Shown piece by piece: positions 1 through 8,549 of a stretch of DNA of 16,997 bases. The DNA is from Echinostoma caproni (lineage: Eukaryota; Platyhelminthes; Trematoda; Plagiorchiida; Echinostomatidae), in the NCBI GenBank assembly GCA_900618425.1, contig UZAN01050370.1, positions 3,527 to 20,523 on the forward strand. The letters run 5' to 3'. Every line of letters starts with the position of its first letter. The stretch's first letter is position 1. Below the pieces are notes generated by a model. It did no database searches and was not told the DNA's origin. It saw only the letters and a list, made by a program, of their open reading frames with translations. A program made the translations under genes and the position numbers.

Positions 1-174
1 TCTCCTAGGAATTTCACTGCATGCACAATATGAAATTCCGTGAGATTAGGGGAGAATTTGTTTCAATTTCAAAGGGAAATTAGTCATGTAACGAGCAGAT
101 GACGCGTGAACTGAAAAACTAGGAAGTAATTTACGAATTGTCCTTTAAATTTGAATCAAATCCTTCATTTACAG

Positions 175-298
175 TCACGTTGCAAAGAATCAGGTTATGA
201 AAGTTTCCAACCGAATCAGAACCCCGGAGATTTGTACCAAGATGAATCGGGCATGATGCCCGCAACAAGATTCGCAAAGATGGATTGTTTTGTATCGT
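175..298 (+). CDS. Possible internal exon of an unrecognised host gene
   Basis: An open frame follows an acceptor-like tract (tccttcatttacag, ending at 174), starting with SRCKESGYESF and including MMPATRFAKMD. The frame stays open to a stop at 388-390. A candidate donor GTAATT begins at 299, which would end the exon one base into a codon. The exon at 2672 begins with two bases of a split codon, so the phases fit and the intron would be about 2.37 kb. The peptide is polar and matches no domain I recognise; there is no signal peptide or membrane segment. The donor is weak, so the exon could instead run on to the stop at 388, or the ORF could be chance. It is weaker than the 2672-2877 exon, and the link between them is inference. 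Confidence 0.3.
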
Positions 299-730
299 GT
301 AATTGGAAAATAAACGGTTTGATCCGGTGGCCGCCTATTTGCGCTCCGCCTGTGAAGTTCCTGGTTCGCGATCCCCATTTGGGTCGATGAATTCACGCAC
401 TGCACAGATAACACTCAACCAGGTCGAAATAGCTACACAATAGTGTTTCCTAGCTTTTAAGTTCAGACTTCTTTGCTCTATACGTGACGTATTCCTTCTT
501 TGAGATTCAGTGTGCCACAAATCTCGTACGATATTAATCCTCGATCGATCCTGAGCAACAAACACTTAACATGTGCTATCACGGACAAGTTTTGCAGTGA
601 TCATTTTGGAGAACGGATGGTGAAATATTTCTGGTTATACACGTCAGTATTGCAATCTAACACATACTGATTGTGTGTGTAATATTGGTTTACTGTGTTC
701 TTCATTACAGTGGCAAAGGTTTTCAGTGTG

Positions 731-749
731 ATATATATATATATATATT
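731..749. repeat. (AT)n microsatellite
   Basis: About nine and a half uninterrupted AT units. Confidence 0.95.
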
Positions 750-1039
750 AAAATTTGCATGAAGACACACAAAAGGAGAAGCTGATGAACCTAAGAGCGG
801 TTCATATTGTCAAACGGTCAAAGTTGGCATAGGGTGAACAAAAATTCTGTCACAAATAGGACTCCGTTAATCTGATTGGCTGAATTCGGAAGCACATCTT
901 AGTAACCGGGTTGTAAAACTCAAAAAAAATACTAATCCCAAAAAGTTTAGAGAGATTTAGAGGTGAAAAAATTATCAGCCTAGGTCTGTCAGATAGTCTC
1001 ATCATTTAGCCGGGAGAATGTACACGGTACGGTACAAAG

Positions 1040-1065
1040 GCACAGGTGGGTTCGAACCCCAAGGA
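1040..1065 (+). other. tRNA B-box-like motif, possible SINE remnant
   Basis: GGTTCGAACCC at 1049-1059 fits the internal RNA polymerase III B-box consensus. A rough A-box-like string (ttagccggga) lies about 40 bases upstream, but no full tRNA cloverleaf can be drawn. A SINE remnant is possible, as is chance. Confidence 0.3.
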
Positions 1066-1492
1066 CTTTTGCAATCCAACTGGATCACTGGAAGTCGCCT
1101 AAAAGCCGGGACAAACAAGGAAATTGAAAGGGGTGAAAAAATATGTGTACAAGACTAGCGAGCAATGAAAACGATGAACTGGAAGGCTCTTCGCTAGTGC
1201 AGTGTTTAGAAGTTCTCACAGTGCAAGGGAGATAGGAATACGCTCAAACAGTGCTGGCTATTCGCAGGAAATGGGAGAGCTAAATCCGGAGACAACTGTT
1301 GATAGTCGATAAAATCAACTCAGTGAGGATGACTGCAAGTTTGACTAGTGAATAGAATGGGGAATCGGAAAAGGAGACGTGAATGCCCACGAATATAGGC
1401 GCATCCTCCTTTCTGAACCAGTGAAACTAAACTGGCAACCTGACCGGGATTGCATGAAGTTCCTATAAGTAAGTGTGCTTGTGTTGGTTTCC

Positions 1493-1518
1493 GTCTATCT
1501 GTCTATCTGTGTGTGTGT
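1493..1518. repeat. TCTA/TCTG/GT compound microsatellite
   Basis: Alternating TCTATCTG units run directly into a GT run (GTGTGTGTGT). Confidence 0.85.
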
Positions 1519-2671
1519 CAAGGCGAAAAAATGCCACAGAAAAGGAGAAAGCGATCTGAGGGAAAGAAAACCGAAATACATTCAGCCGAGATAGAAGCAT
1601 CAAAAGGCACAGGGCAGGAGAGTCGTGGTAAAGACACTAGAAGACAGACAAAGACTGGGGGAACGAGTCGATGATATAGAATGCCACATTAATTGCTCTC
1701 TTTGACAACGAAACAGAGAAAGTTAGAGGTGAAAAACGATCATAAGGACCGATATCAACAGTAAGGAACACCACAGAGACCGCTTGTTAATTCCACAAGT
1801 TTCGCTTAGACCATTCAGTCTCACAGTTGACTGTTTGATAACAAAACCGGAATTTTTCGTAACATTTCCCCGACACCTTTGATATTCAGTATTGATTTGG
1901 AGCAAGATCGCTTCCTAGTCTAATCAGTAGTATTTATCCTGGTCAATTCAGTAACCATGATTTTCTGATGGTAATGGAATAAATAATAGCAAGTACTTAA
2001 TAACTCAAATGATAATATTAATGACAGGTATGTTTTAACTGTATGCGATCCCTGAAAACGAATTTACCAGGGCTGATAGATAGAAGTTTCCGGATGCACA
2101 AAACGTTTTATTTTTTACACAAAAATAGCCAGTACTTGTTCTCAAATTATTCTCCACCACTGTGCATGCACAGTGACTCGTGTCGGATTCCACGCATCAT
2201 GCGCTTGACATTTGGAAACACAGTGCTTCTTGTGTCATCACATAAAGACATCGACTAGGTTCCCTCCTTACTACAGTCCGAGAACTATAACCGTCATATG
2301 ACTTGTGCACTGTGTTCGGCTGTGTTGATATTTGGTTCTGTATGAGTCGCAATCACTAAGCACCATTCACAATAGATTCTGGATCACGTTTTCCTTGTTC
2401 GATCATCTATTTGCACTGCGTATCCGCAACCTATCTTCTCAGCCCTCTTGTATCTTATTCTTTTATTTCTCAGGCTCATCCCATACAACCTTGGACAATT
2501 GATTTATCATTTCCATTTCGATCTGATTGGTTTTGTGCCCTCGCATTCACTCCGGTCGGGTAGATAGTTTTATTTTTCACATAAAATCAGGCGATCTGTT
2601 TTTGTTTGTTTATCAGTAACCTTGACTTATTTTCCGTTGCATAACACTAAAATCGGTCCTGTTGATTTCAG

Positions 2672-2877
2672 CTTCCCGAAGTCAAAGAATCACGTATCGT
2701 GGACCTCAATCCTACTCCGGATATCGTTCAGGCGCATCGCAACAACAGAAATACGGTCCGAGTCAAACATTCGGTCGGAGGGTGCCAATCAATGACGTGA
2801 GGTTGTACGGGACACGTCGAAATGAGGACAGATATCGTGAAGGATTAGGCGAACTGGGTGCATTGATGGATGACTAA
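2672..2877 (+). CDS. Putative terminal exon of an unrecognised host gene
   Basis: A good acceptor (gttgatttcag, ending at 2671) is followed by an open frame of about 68 codons ending in TAA at 2875-2877. The exon begins with the last two bases of a split codon. The encoded tail is polar, rich in Arg, Ser, Tyr, Gln and Gly (SRSQRITYRGPQSYSGYR near the start) and ends GELGALMDD. It contains no membrane segment, cysteine pattern or domain I recognise; a low-complexity start and a charged acidic end would suit the cytoplasmic or nuclear C-terminus of a larger protein. It can pair in phase with the candidate exon at 175-298. A chance ORF is possible but less likely, because acceptor, composition and stop agree. 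The function is unknown. Confidence 0.5.
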
Positions 2878-3425
2878 ATCAGTCAACTGATGATTTACGG
2901 ATAAGATGTTTACTTACTTGTTGTTTTTATGCGCATAAACTGAAGTCCCGATTATTATTTATTCGGCTGCTTTTCAGATATCCAATTTGTTCTTCCCCAT
3001 TGTGTTTCTGTGAAGTTTAGATAGCAAAAAACAATGTTGTTGCATCATCATTTTATTCTGATTTTTCTGTATTCAGTCCCGGGATCTGAGCGACAATTGA
3101 ATTAACTGGGAACACGAATTACAGAACGGAATACGTTCGATAGAGACCTATGCTTATGCGAAGTGACCAGCTGTTACCCACCCAATTTTATTACTGCCTA
3201 TCGGGTTCATGAACGGAAGGAGAGCTGAGGCCACAGTTCGGAAGACTAGCCTACCCGGTTTCGAGACCCAGTCATCGAGTCTCTGAAACTGTAAGTGGCA
3301 AACCCCATGGAGTTTCAGCAGATGTTCGACCATTTCCATTTCCATTTCCATTTCCATCGTAATTAGTAATCATTCATAACCTCGACTAAAATAACACAGA
3401 GGAAAATAAATAGTACACAGATTTA
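2878..3425 (+). other. Possible 3' UTR with AATAAA signal
   Basis: Downstream of the stop at 2877 the DNA is AT-rich and lacks coding signals. An AATAAA hexamer at 3405-3410 could be the polyadenylation signal of the host gene. The assignment rests on position only. Confidence 0.25.
3331..3357. repeat. (CATTTC)n microsatellite
   Basis: Four and a half perfect copies of a 6-bp unit. On the minus strand it encodes an artificial Met-Glu run, so the ORF there (3154-3357) should not be trusted for its start. Confidence 0.95.
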
Positions 3426-4147
3426 TGAATCTACAATTCGGTATTGTGTCTGTAACAAGGCTTATGTGCAAGCTTCCAGTAAGAAACATGCGACGGACAT
3501 CAAACAGGTAAAAGAGTATAGGGGATGGGTGTGATTCCTAACGGTCTGGAATGGTTCTGAGTGCCAGTGAAAGATTAGCACCGCAAGCACCGTGTTTAAG
3601 CAGTGTTTGCCGTGGATACCTTAAGAGAACGCACATGCTTGTGCATTTCACTAGACGCACTGGGATATGTGAACAACTCTAGTCCATGTAATCGGTGTGT
3701 GCTTGTGTGCCAGATGAGGAGTGAATAACTACCGCATTCAGTTGCTCATGGTCTATGGAAGAACTGGAAATCATTTTCTTCCCTCCGTAAAGTAGTTTGA
3801 TTCCATGTCACATGGATTTACAGTTGCTCAGCTCAAATAACTGGATTGAATGGAGGAATCAAGGCGTCTCAATTCACTCTTGATCGAAAACGAAAGTCGT
3901 TGCATTCCGATTTCCAGGCAACATTTAAATGCATATCCGTATTCAAGATGTTATTTAAGAAAAGGTGCTAATATTATACCATATTAAACGAACAAAGTTA
4001 GAACACAACAAAAAGTGTCAAATACACAGTTTAACATGTTTGTTAAAAATCTCATTTTGGACAACCAAGGTATGTCTACAAGGAAACAGACCAATTAAAT
4101 TGAAAGACTCCATAATGAGTAGCATATGAATGAGTGAACAAAATTTA
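3426..4147. other. Noncoding stretch, nothing recognised
   Basis: AT-rich DNA without ORFs above background, recognisable RNA genes or clear repeats. Confidence 0.5.
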
Positions 4148-4204
4148 CCAGAAGCACACGACCGGTTTCGCGGTTCTTGCATCTCTTCACGTATGCGTAT
4201 CCGG
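4148..4204 (-). ncRNA. Degenerate type I hammerhead ribozyme-like unit (left arm)
   Basis: On the minus strand the parts come in hammerhead order. The 5' strand of stem I (ccggatacgcatac, 4204-4191) is followed by core GTGAAGA (4190-4184), a stem II region (4183-4170), GAAA (4169-4166), a palindromic stem III with the cleavage triplet (ccggtc, 4165-4160) and the 3' strand of stem I (gtgtgcttctgg, 4159-4148). Stem I folds as GCATAC/GTGTGC (six pairs, one G-U), an internal loop, then CCGGA/TCTGG (five pairs, one G-U). The triplet is GTC, with predicted cleavage after the C at 4160. Twelve of 13 conserved core positions fit. C3 is G, which should abolish catalysis, and stem II pairs poorly. This is a probable inactive relic. 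Confidence 0.55.
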
Positions 4205-4348
4205 TCATCTTTAGCTTCAATACAGAATTATCGTAATAATCCGTTGATACGTGTTTGCCTCAAATCCACTTCCCGGGCTTCAAATGAGATATGCGTTGCC
4301 TAATCTACATCGGCAGTTCAAATATGAGAATGACCAGACCAAAAATTA

Positions 4349-4405
4349 CCAGATACGCATACCTGACAAGCGGCAAGGGTCGCGAAATCGGTAATGTACT
4401 TCTGG
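4349..4405 (+). ncRNA. Degenerate type I hammerhead ribozyme-like unit (right arm)
   Basis: On the plus strand: 5' strand of stem I (ccagatacgcatac, 4349-4362), core CTGACAA (4363-4369), stem II GCG/CGC around loop GCAAGGGT (4370-4383), GAAA (4384-4387), stem III and triplet (tcggta, 4388-4393) and the 3' strand of stem I (atgtacttctgg, 4394-4405). The outer part of stem I, CCAGA/TCTGG, is perfect; the inner part has two A-C mismatches that look like G-to-A decay. The predicted cleavage triplet is GTA. Compared with the core CUGANGA, only G8 (here A) deviates, so 12 of 13 conserved positions fit. The broken position differs from that in the left arm, as expected for independent decay of two once-active copies. 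Confidence 0.55.
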
Positions 4406-4508
4406 GAGATTGTATCCAGTCATTCATTTACTACTAGTTATTAAAACACCCGGAAACAGTCCCCAGCGTCGAGTTGGCTGAGGTTAGACGCAGTTAAAGC
4501 ACAACACT

Positions 4509-4683
4509 CAATACAGAATCATTTCAATAAATCTCCGGGATTAATCCGTCTCGCATCAACTTCCCGAAGCTGCAAATTAAATTTGCTATCTCTAGTTGAG
4601 AGCAACATTGTCTGGAGAGAAGGTCTCGCTGACGAAACCTGATTAGGAGGAAACTGTCGAGAATATTTCCTGCCAACTTCTGG
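4509..4683 (+). repeat. Diverged partial copy of the foldback element
   Basis: From caatacagaat at 4509 to acttctgg at 4683 the sequence follows the order of 4218-4405 (same caatacagaat start, an acttcccg block, a cctga...gtcg block and the same cttctgg end) at similar length (175 against 188). Identity between blocks is low, and no left arm was found upstream. A CTGACGA...GAAAC...GTC string (4629-4658) also lies inside. Homology is likely but unproven. Confidence 0.35.
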
Positions 4684-4960
4684 CAACTACAACACTTGGC
4701 AGATTCTTCCACGTAAAACTCACTTTACTATGCTAGTCTAGGACAAGCCAGTCACCGTGAATATTTGACAGATGGTAATTCACCTCACTACGAGTGTTTC
4801 ACATGCTATTTCTATGTGGCTTCCCTCATGCAATAACAGTATAGTCGAACAGATTAACACACATTTGGACAAATTCCCAATGTCGGAAAGCGTTAAACGC
4901 GACCTGAGAGAAAACTAGTGGGGTCGGATACACGAACTAACTTAACTTGAAAGTACTCAC

Positions 4961-5240
4961 TCTGCGGTAAAGCATCTTGATTCGGCTACGTATGAAACAC
5001 TGTAGACAGGCTTGGACTCGATTTCCTTTTTGATATGCAGAGTGGTTAGAATTAATTGACAGGGAACCGGACCTGAATTGGGTTCATTCATTTCTGTGTG
5101 GGCACGAAGAAACAATGCATCTTCATTCATATCACGAAATAAAACCACCCTGTCGATTACACTTGCTCGTGATGCATCTGTTTCACCCCCCAATGGTGAT
5201 TTCATCGTTGGGCATGTTGATTCTATCCTCGTGCGAGGAT
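4961..5240 (-). CDS. Putative exon of an unrecognised host gene, 5' side cut by an RTE element
   Basis: On the minus strand an open frame encodes a well-composed peptide (including VIDRVVLFRDMNEDALFLR and LTTLHIKKEIESKPVYS). It ends at a strong donor: CAGA then GTGAGT, intron bases 4960-4955, phase 2. No domain is recognised. At a run of six G (minus strand; plus 5186-5191) the frame can switch: the upstream codons that read most like protein (EDRINMPNDEITIGG) are in the other frame, so one G may be extra through sequencing error or mutation. The in-frame alternative begins at ATG 5205. The upstream edge is unclear because RTE sequence on the opposite strand starts near 5242; an acceptor may be lost. 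It may be a live exon, an exon broken by insertion, or chance. Confidence 0.35.
5223..5240. repeat. Short perfect palindrome at the RTE 5' junction
   Basis: TATCCTCG and CGAGGATA are perfect complements separated by two bases. The palindrome lies just upstream of the first recognisable RTE codons. Confidence 0.6.
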
Positions 5241-5241
5241 A

Positions 5242-6140
5242 GTGGCACCGGTGGAGTATGCACTTGAAATTGTACTACTAAATGATGATCCAGGTAAGGT
5301 GCAAGCTTTTCTGGATCGCTAGAGTGCTAGAGTAGCCATGTTTGGTATGCGTTTTACCCCTTCAAAATGTAAAATATTGCTACCAGACTGGGTTGGTCCA
5401 TTACCCAGCCTCACTCTAACTAGGGAACTAATGGAGCAAATGGACAAGTTTTGTTATTTGGACAGCCATATCTTACCTGGTGGCTGCACCATGGTTGAAG
5501 TGGTGGTAGGCATACAAAAGGCGCGGTTGGCGTTTGCAAACTCGAGACACCTATGGTGCGGTCGCGATTTCTGGCTGTCCTCAAAGGGACGAGTGTATGC
5601 TGTGGCAACCCGGTTAGTTCTGCTATATGAAGCAGGAGATTAACCATTAAGAAAACAAGATAAAGATTTACTATCGGTGTTTGAACACCACTGTCTACGC
5701 AATATTCCACGAATCTGGTAGGGCAGTCGGATAAGCAACGCTGAGAATTTGTAGCTGCGTTTTAGGCGGTTGCCGTCGTCCAATGGAACAAGTAATCGAC
5801 CTCCTACGATTACGCTGGTTCGGGCGGGTGTTGCACATGTTACCAAATAGGTTTCCATGGGGCGCGATGTTTGCCGAGGTAGGTTGTGGGTGGAAAATAG
5901 TCAAATGTGATTAAATTAAGACTCGGCATGAGGGTCTGAAAACACTAACCAGGAGTCTGGGTCACATCGGTCCTGTTAGGATTCCTGGATGGATACCTCG
6001 GGACGACCGTAATCGATGGTTAGAGAGATATGCCTGAGTGTCGTTTGTGCATCTTCTCTCGGACCCTACTCTCAACTTTCCCGTATTTTCCCTATTGCTT
6101 CATCCAAATAGGTAACCAAAAGACAGTAACCAAAACCAGC
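5242..6140 (+). pseudogene. 5'-truncated, dead RTE-type LINE (reverse transcriptase C-terminal half)
   Basis: Translation resembles the end of the RTE-clade reverse transcriptase. The catalytic-motif region reads EYALEIVLL (5254-5280), then FGMRFTPSKCKILL, FCYLDSHILPGG, a KGRVYAVATRLVLLY block, CLRNIPRIW and, after a frame change near 5765-5790, LLRLRWFGRVLHMLPNR and GCGWK. In frame 1 there are stops at 5320, 5641, 5719 and 5752; in the later frame at 5912 and 6035; the last stop is at 6113. The motif expected to be YADD is YALE, so both catalytic aspartates are replaced. A short CA-rich tail (to about 6140) follows, as in RTE 3' ends. The N-terminal endonuclease and RT fingers are missing, the typical result of incomplete target-primed reverse transcription. 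It is non-functional. Confidence 0.85.
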
Positions 6141-6374
6141 ATACGCAATTGCATTTTTAATGGTTAGTGGTTGTAAAAACTGAAACTGAAGGGTCGACAA
6201 GACAACATACTGAACGGATGATATGATCCTCGAAAGAGTTGTATCGATTATTGAATGGTATAATACTCCACAATGGAATAAGTTCAAAAAGACAATCAGT
6301 ATGCATTAGTACTCTTTGGCAAATGCCCCGCAAAGTGTTATGGGTTTATTCTAATCAACTGTAACCCGGTCATG

Positions 6375-6900
6375 AGAACGATTACCCGCGGTAACCGAAA
6401 ATTTGAGTGTTGAGCGATATTTCCAAAATGGCCAGTTTTTTGAAGACCGAACAGTCTAAATGTTTGTTTACACTGATAGCCAAGAAAACAGGACTTAAAA
6501 ACTGGCAAAACCTGAGACATCTTGTGGTGGAAGGCGGTACAAAGAGAGTCCTGGCTAGCGACCAAATCAAGAATGGGGCTCATCCGACCAGACGCGCAGA
6601 CGCAGCAGTGGGAAGTGCCTCGCGAGACAATATCGACTACCACCCAAAACGAGCGAATCGACAATTACAGCCCGACAGACAATCCGCAGCTAACGGGAAA
6701 GATATCCACCGAATGCCACAACGTCAGAGATGTTGATTAACGCATCTCGCGCCGCGATCGGGTCAAACCAGTCGGACTGGCACACGGAAGAAGAGGCAAC
6801 GTACATGCCAAGTGCGGAGCAAAAGCAACAAGGAATGACCCACAGGAAGAGGCATGAATCATCACGCCGCGCGGCTGAGAATTTATTGTACATAATCGAA
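6375..6900 (+). other. CpG-rich stretch with weak overlapping ORFs
   Basis: Between about 6540 and 6880 the base composition is richer in G+C and CpG than the surroundings. Several frames are open at once: 6407-6736 (an ATG in decent context at 6428, starting MASFLKTEQSKC), 6522-6740 and 6730-6978. None shows a domain I recognise, and the frames cannot be ranked by eye. It could be a decayed mobile element ORF, a host exon or a CpG-rich noncoding island. Confidence 0.25.
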
Positions 6901-7292
6901 TGCATACACTGTTTATACTATTTGAATTGGATCAATAGACGATTTTCCCAGCCAGCTCGCCTTCTCGCCACAATCTAATCGGCTGCAAAGTGGTCTGGTG
7001 AACAATTCGCCGGCATCCCACAAGCAATGTCTCCAGATAGGTTCTCTGTGAGGCTGGCGAGTGATGTCTGACAAGACTGTGGTGAGCACATCCATCGCCC
7101 GAGATTGCCTTTTATCGTTATCTCTGTTACTATTTTAGTTCGTAATTCCAAAATCCTGATCTATCATGCAACCTGGTCAGGATTCAGTCCGGCGGCACGT
7201 TGTTTCACATTTGCACTGAATCATAAATTGGTAAACACAACTTCAAAGTATTTGCCTAGACTTAATCACAATTTAGTGAATGTCAACCTTAG
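6901..7292. other. Noncoding stretch
   Basis: No gene, RNA or repeat was recognised. The ORF at 7105-7470 is judged a shadow of the GAT repeat. Confidence 0.4.
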
Positions 7293-7430
7293 ATTAAAAG
7301 AAAAAAATCAAAGGGGATTTGCGCAGCACGGGATGATGGTGACGATGATTCAGATGTTGATGACTCGGATAATTCGGATGATGATGCTGATGATGGTGAT
7401 GATGATGATGATGATAACCCGAACAAATGA
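7293..7430 (+). CDS. Possible terminal exon with basic stretch and acidic tail
   Basis: After a weak acceptor (tcaaccttag, ending at 7292) the frame reads IKRKKSKGICAAR, then an Asp/Ser run with Gly and Val interruptions (SDVDDSDNSDDDADDGD) and DNPNK before TGA at 7428-7430. A Lys/Arg cluster followed by a long acidic end is common in nuclear and chromatin proteins, but this is only a compositional analogy. The acidic run comes from an interrupted GAT repeat; the Ser, Val, Asn and Gly codons argue for selection or for old repeat decay. The polypyrimidine tract is poor, and no upstream partner exon is apparent. Chance reading of a microsatellite is a real alternative. Confidence 0.3.
   Translation: MKRKKSKGICAARDDGDDDSDVDDSDNSDDDADDGDDDDDDNPNK
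7332..7415. repeat. Interrupted (GAT)n repeat
   Basis: 28 codon-length units dominated by GAT, with GGT, GAC, TCA, GTT, AAT and GCT interruptions; the 3' part is the purest. Confidence 0.9.
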
Positions 7431-7645
7431 AAAGCATCAAAGTTTACTGATGGATATTGGACTAAACTGACCTGATTCATTCCAAGGTGTGAATAGAAAC
7501 GGAAAAATCGGAAAGACGAAATAATCAATTCACGAGGTATTTCGAATAAATCGGTCCAACGTAAACTGCTTCGGGCACAAGTTAACATGGTCTGATCTTC
7601 TGCTCGTGTCCTCGGGAAATGCAAACTCATCCCAATCAGAAAGGA

Positions 7646-7659
7646 AGAGAGAGAGAGAG
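7646..7659. repeat. (AG)n microsatellite
   Basis: Seven AG units inside a purine-rich stretch. Confidence 0.85.
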
Positions 7660-8549
7660 GGAAATAAGAGCACTACAAAAGGAGGAAAATGTGAACGTTT
7701 TCCCCATCTCTATTCACTACCGCACCCAGTTATGCGCATTGGTCAATTTTATATGCAACGACAAGACGAACATGATATCAAACGGGGTTGCACCTTAGCT
7801 GAGTCCGACAACTCAGAGACTTTGCAATGTATATCAATCTACTAATTTACTACGGATTCCCAGCAGTGAATATGGCCATACTGTGTGTAGGATTCCCACT
7901 GAGGGCGGTTGTGGATACATAAAGAGGGATTCATTCATGATCGTAGCTGGAAAAATCATCTAAAAGAACTTGGTCGCTCGATCAGTGGATTGTACAATTC
8001 ACGACTGTGATGAGTTCGTGTTCACACGTTGGATTCTACTCATCTGTGTCTAACGCTTGAAAAGCGCGCAGTACTAATTCAAATTGAACACTTCTATCTC
8101 ACAGAACCTTTGATTTACTTTACAAGCTTGCTTTAGAAAACCACCTAGGGAAAACCAATTTCCCTCTCGTTTCCTTGCTATCCCCTGTCCCTTTCGTCTG
8201 TGGCCCCGTTTCCTCGTCCCTTTTTGTCGTCCAACCCCAGCTCAGCTTCGTATCGTTTCGAATTGTCGGATAGCCTGTTACGTATTTGTGCCAACTCCGT
8301 GGCCATGCCAGAATTTGGGGAGCTTTCTTATTACCCGTGATGTTGTCTCTCTTTAATTCACTTTCTTTGTCCTGTTATTCACATGAACAGACCGTTATCT
8401 CTCAGTTGGTTGGATGTGAGTTTCCTGACTTACATTTAGACCTGCCTCGGAAATTAGGTGTCCAACAATCAATCATAAGACAGTCGTAACAGAGAAAAAG
8501 TTTTGGCCAGTATGACCATTAAGCTGAGGTAGCACGATGAATTAAGTCG
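7660..8549. other. Noncoding stretch with a C/T-rich segment
   Basis: No convincing gene. About 8150-8240 is strongly pyrimidine-rich (runs of ccctttcgt and tttcctcgtccc). The ORF at 8286-8489 has no supporting features. Confidence 0.4.

Larger units (their letters stand above)
391..2671 (+). other. Noncoding stretch, probably intron
   Basis: No convincing coding sequence is visible. The stretch holds an AT dinucleotide run, a TCTA/TCTG/GT microsatellite and a tRNA B-box-like motif near 1049. Short ORFs here (for example 1450-1674 and 2043-2258) lack domain features and plausible splice contexts. If the exons at 175 and 2672 belong to one gene, this is most of its last intron. Confidence 0.35.
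4148..4405. mobile_element. Foldback element with hammerhead-like arms
   Basis: A 258-bp inverted repeat. The outermost 25 bases (4148-4172 and 4381-4405) pair at 21 of 25 positions; an inner block pairs at 13 of 14 (4191-4204 with 4349-4362); similarity in between is lower. The arms are 57 nt each around a spacer of 144 nt. Both ends read ccagaag/cttctgg. No clear target-site duplication is visible. It has no coding capacity, so it could be a MITE-like DNA element or a ribozyme-bearing nonautonomous retroelement. Each arm, read toward its outer end, has the layout of a type I hammerhead ribozyme (see the two ncRNA entries), which favours a retrozyme- or SINE-like origin over a plain MITE. 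Confidence 0.7.

Noticed and set aside
3258..3289. Hairpin gtttcgagac/gtctctgaaac, with a minus-strand CGATGA and CGAAACC reminiscent of a hammerhead
   Set aside because: U4 of the core is missing and no stem I pairing was found.
3154..3357. Minus-strand ORF starting with a Met-Glu run
   Set aside because: The start is translation of the CATTTC microsatellite; the rest has no domain or splice support, although it could be part of a dispersed repeat.
4524..4712. Minus-strand ORF of 62 codons, Cys-rich at its start
   Set aside because: It overlaps the diverged foldback copy and has no acceptor or domain.
5420..5904. Minus-strand ORFs opposite the RTE fragment
   Set aside because: They are shadows of RT coding sequence on the plus strand.
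7332..7415. CRISPR-like or other spaced repeat array
   Set aside because: It is a simple trinucleotide repeat with no spacers, in a eukaryotic context.
7105..7470. ORF with Met-rich end
   Set aside because: The Met run is the GAT repeat read in a shifted frame; the Asp frame is more plausible.
7289..7630. Minus-strand ORF with Ser run
   Set aside because: The Ser run is the antisense of the GAT repeat; nothing else supports coding.
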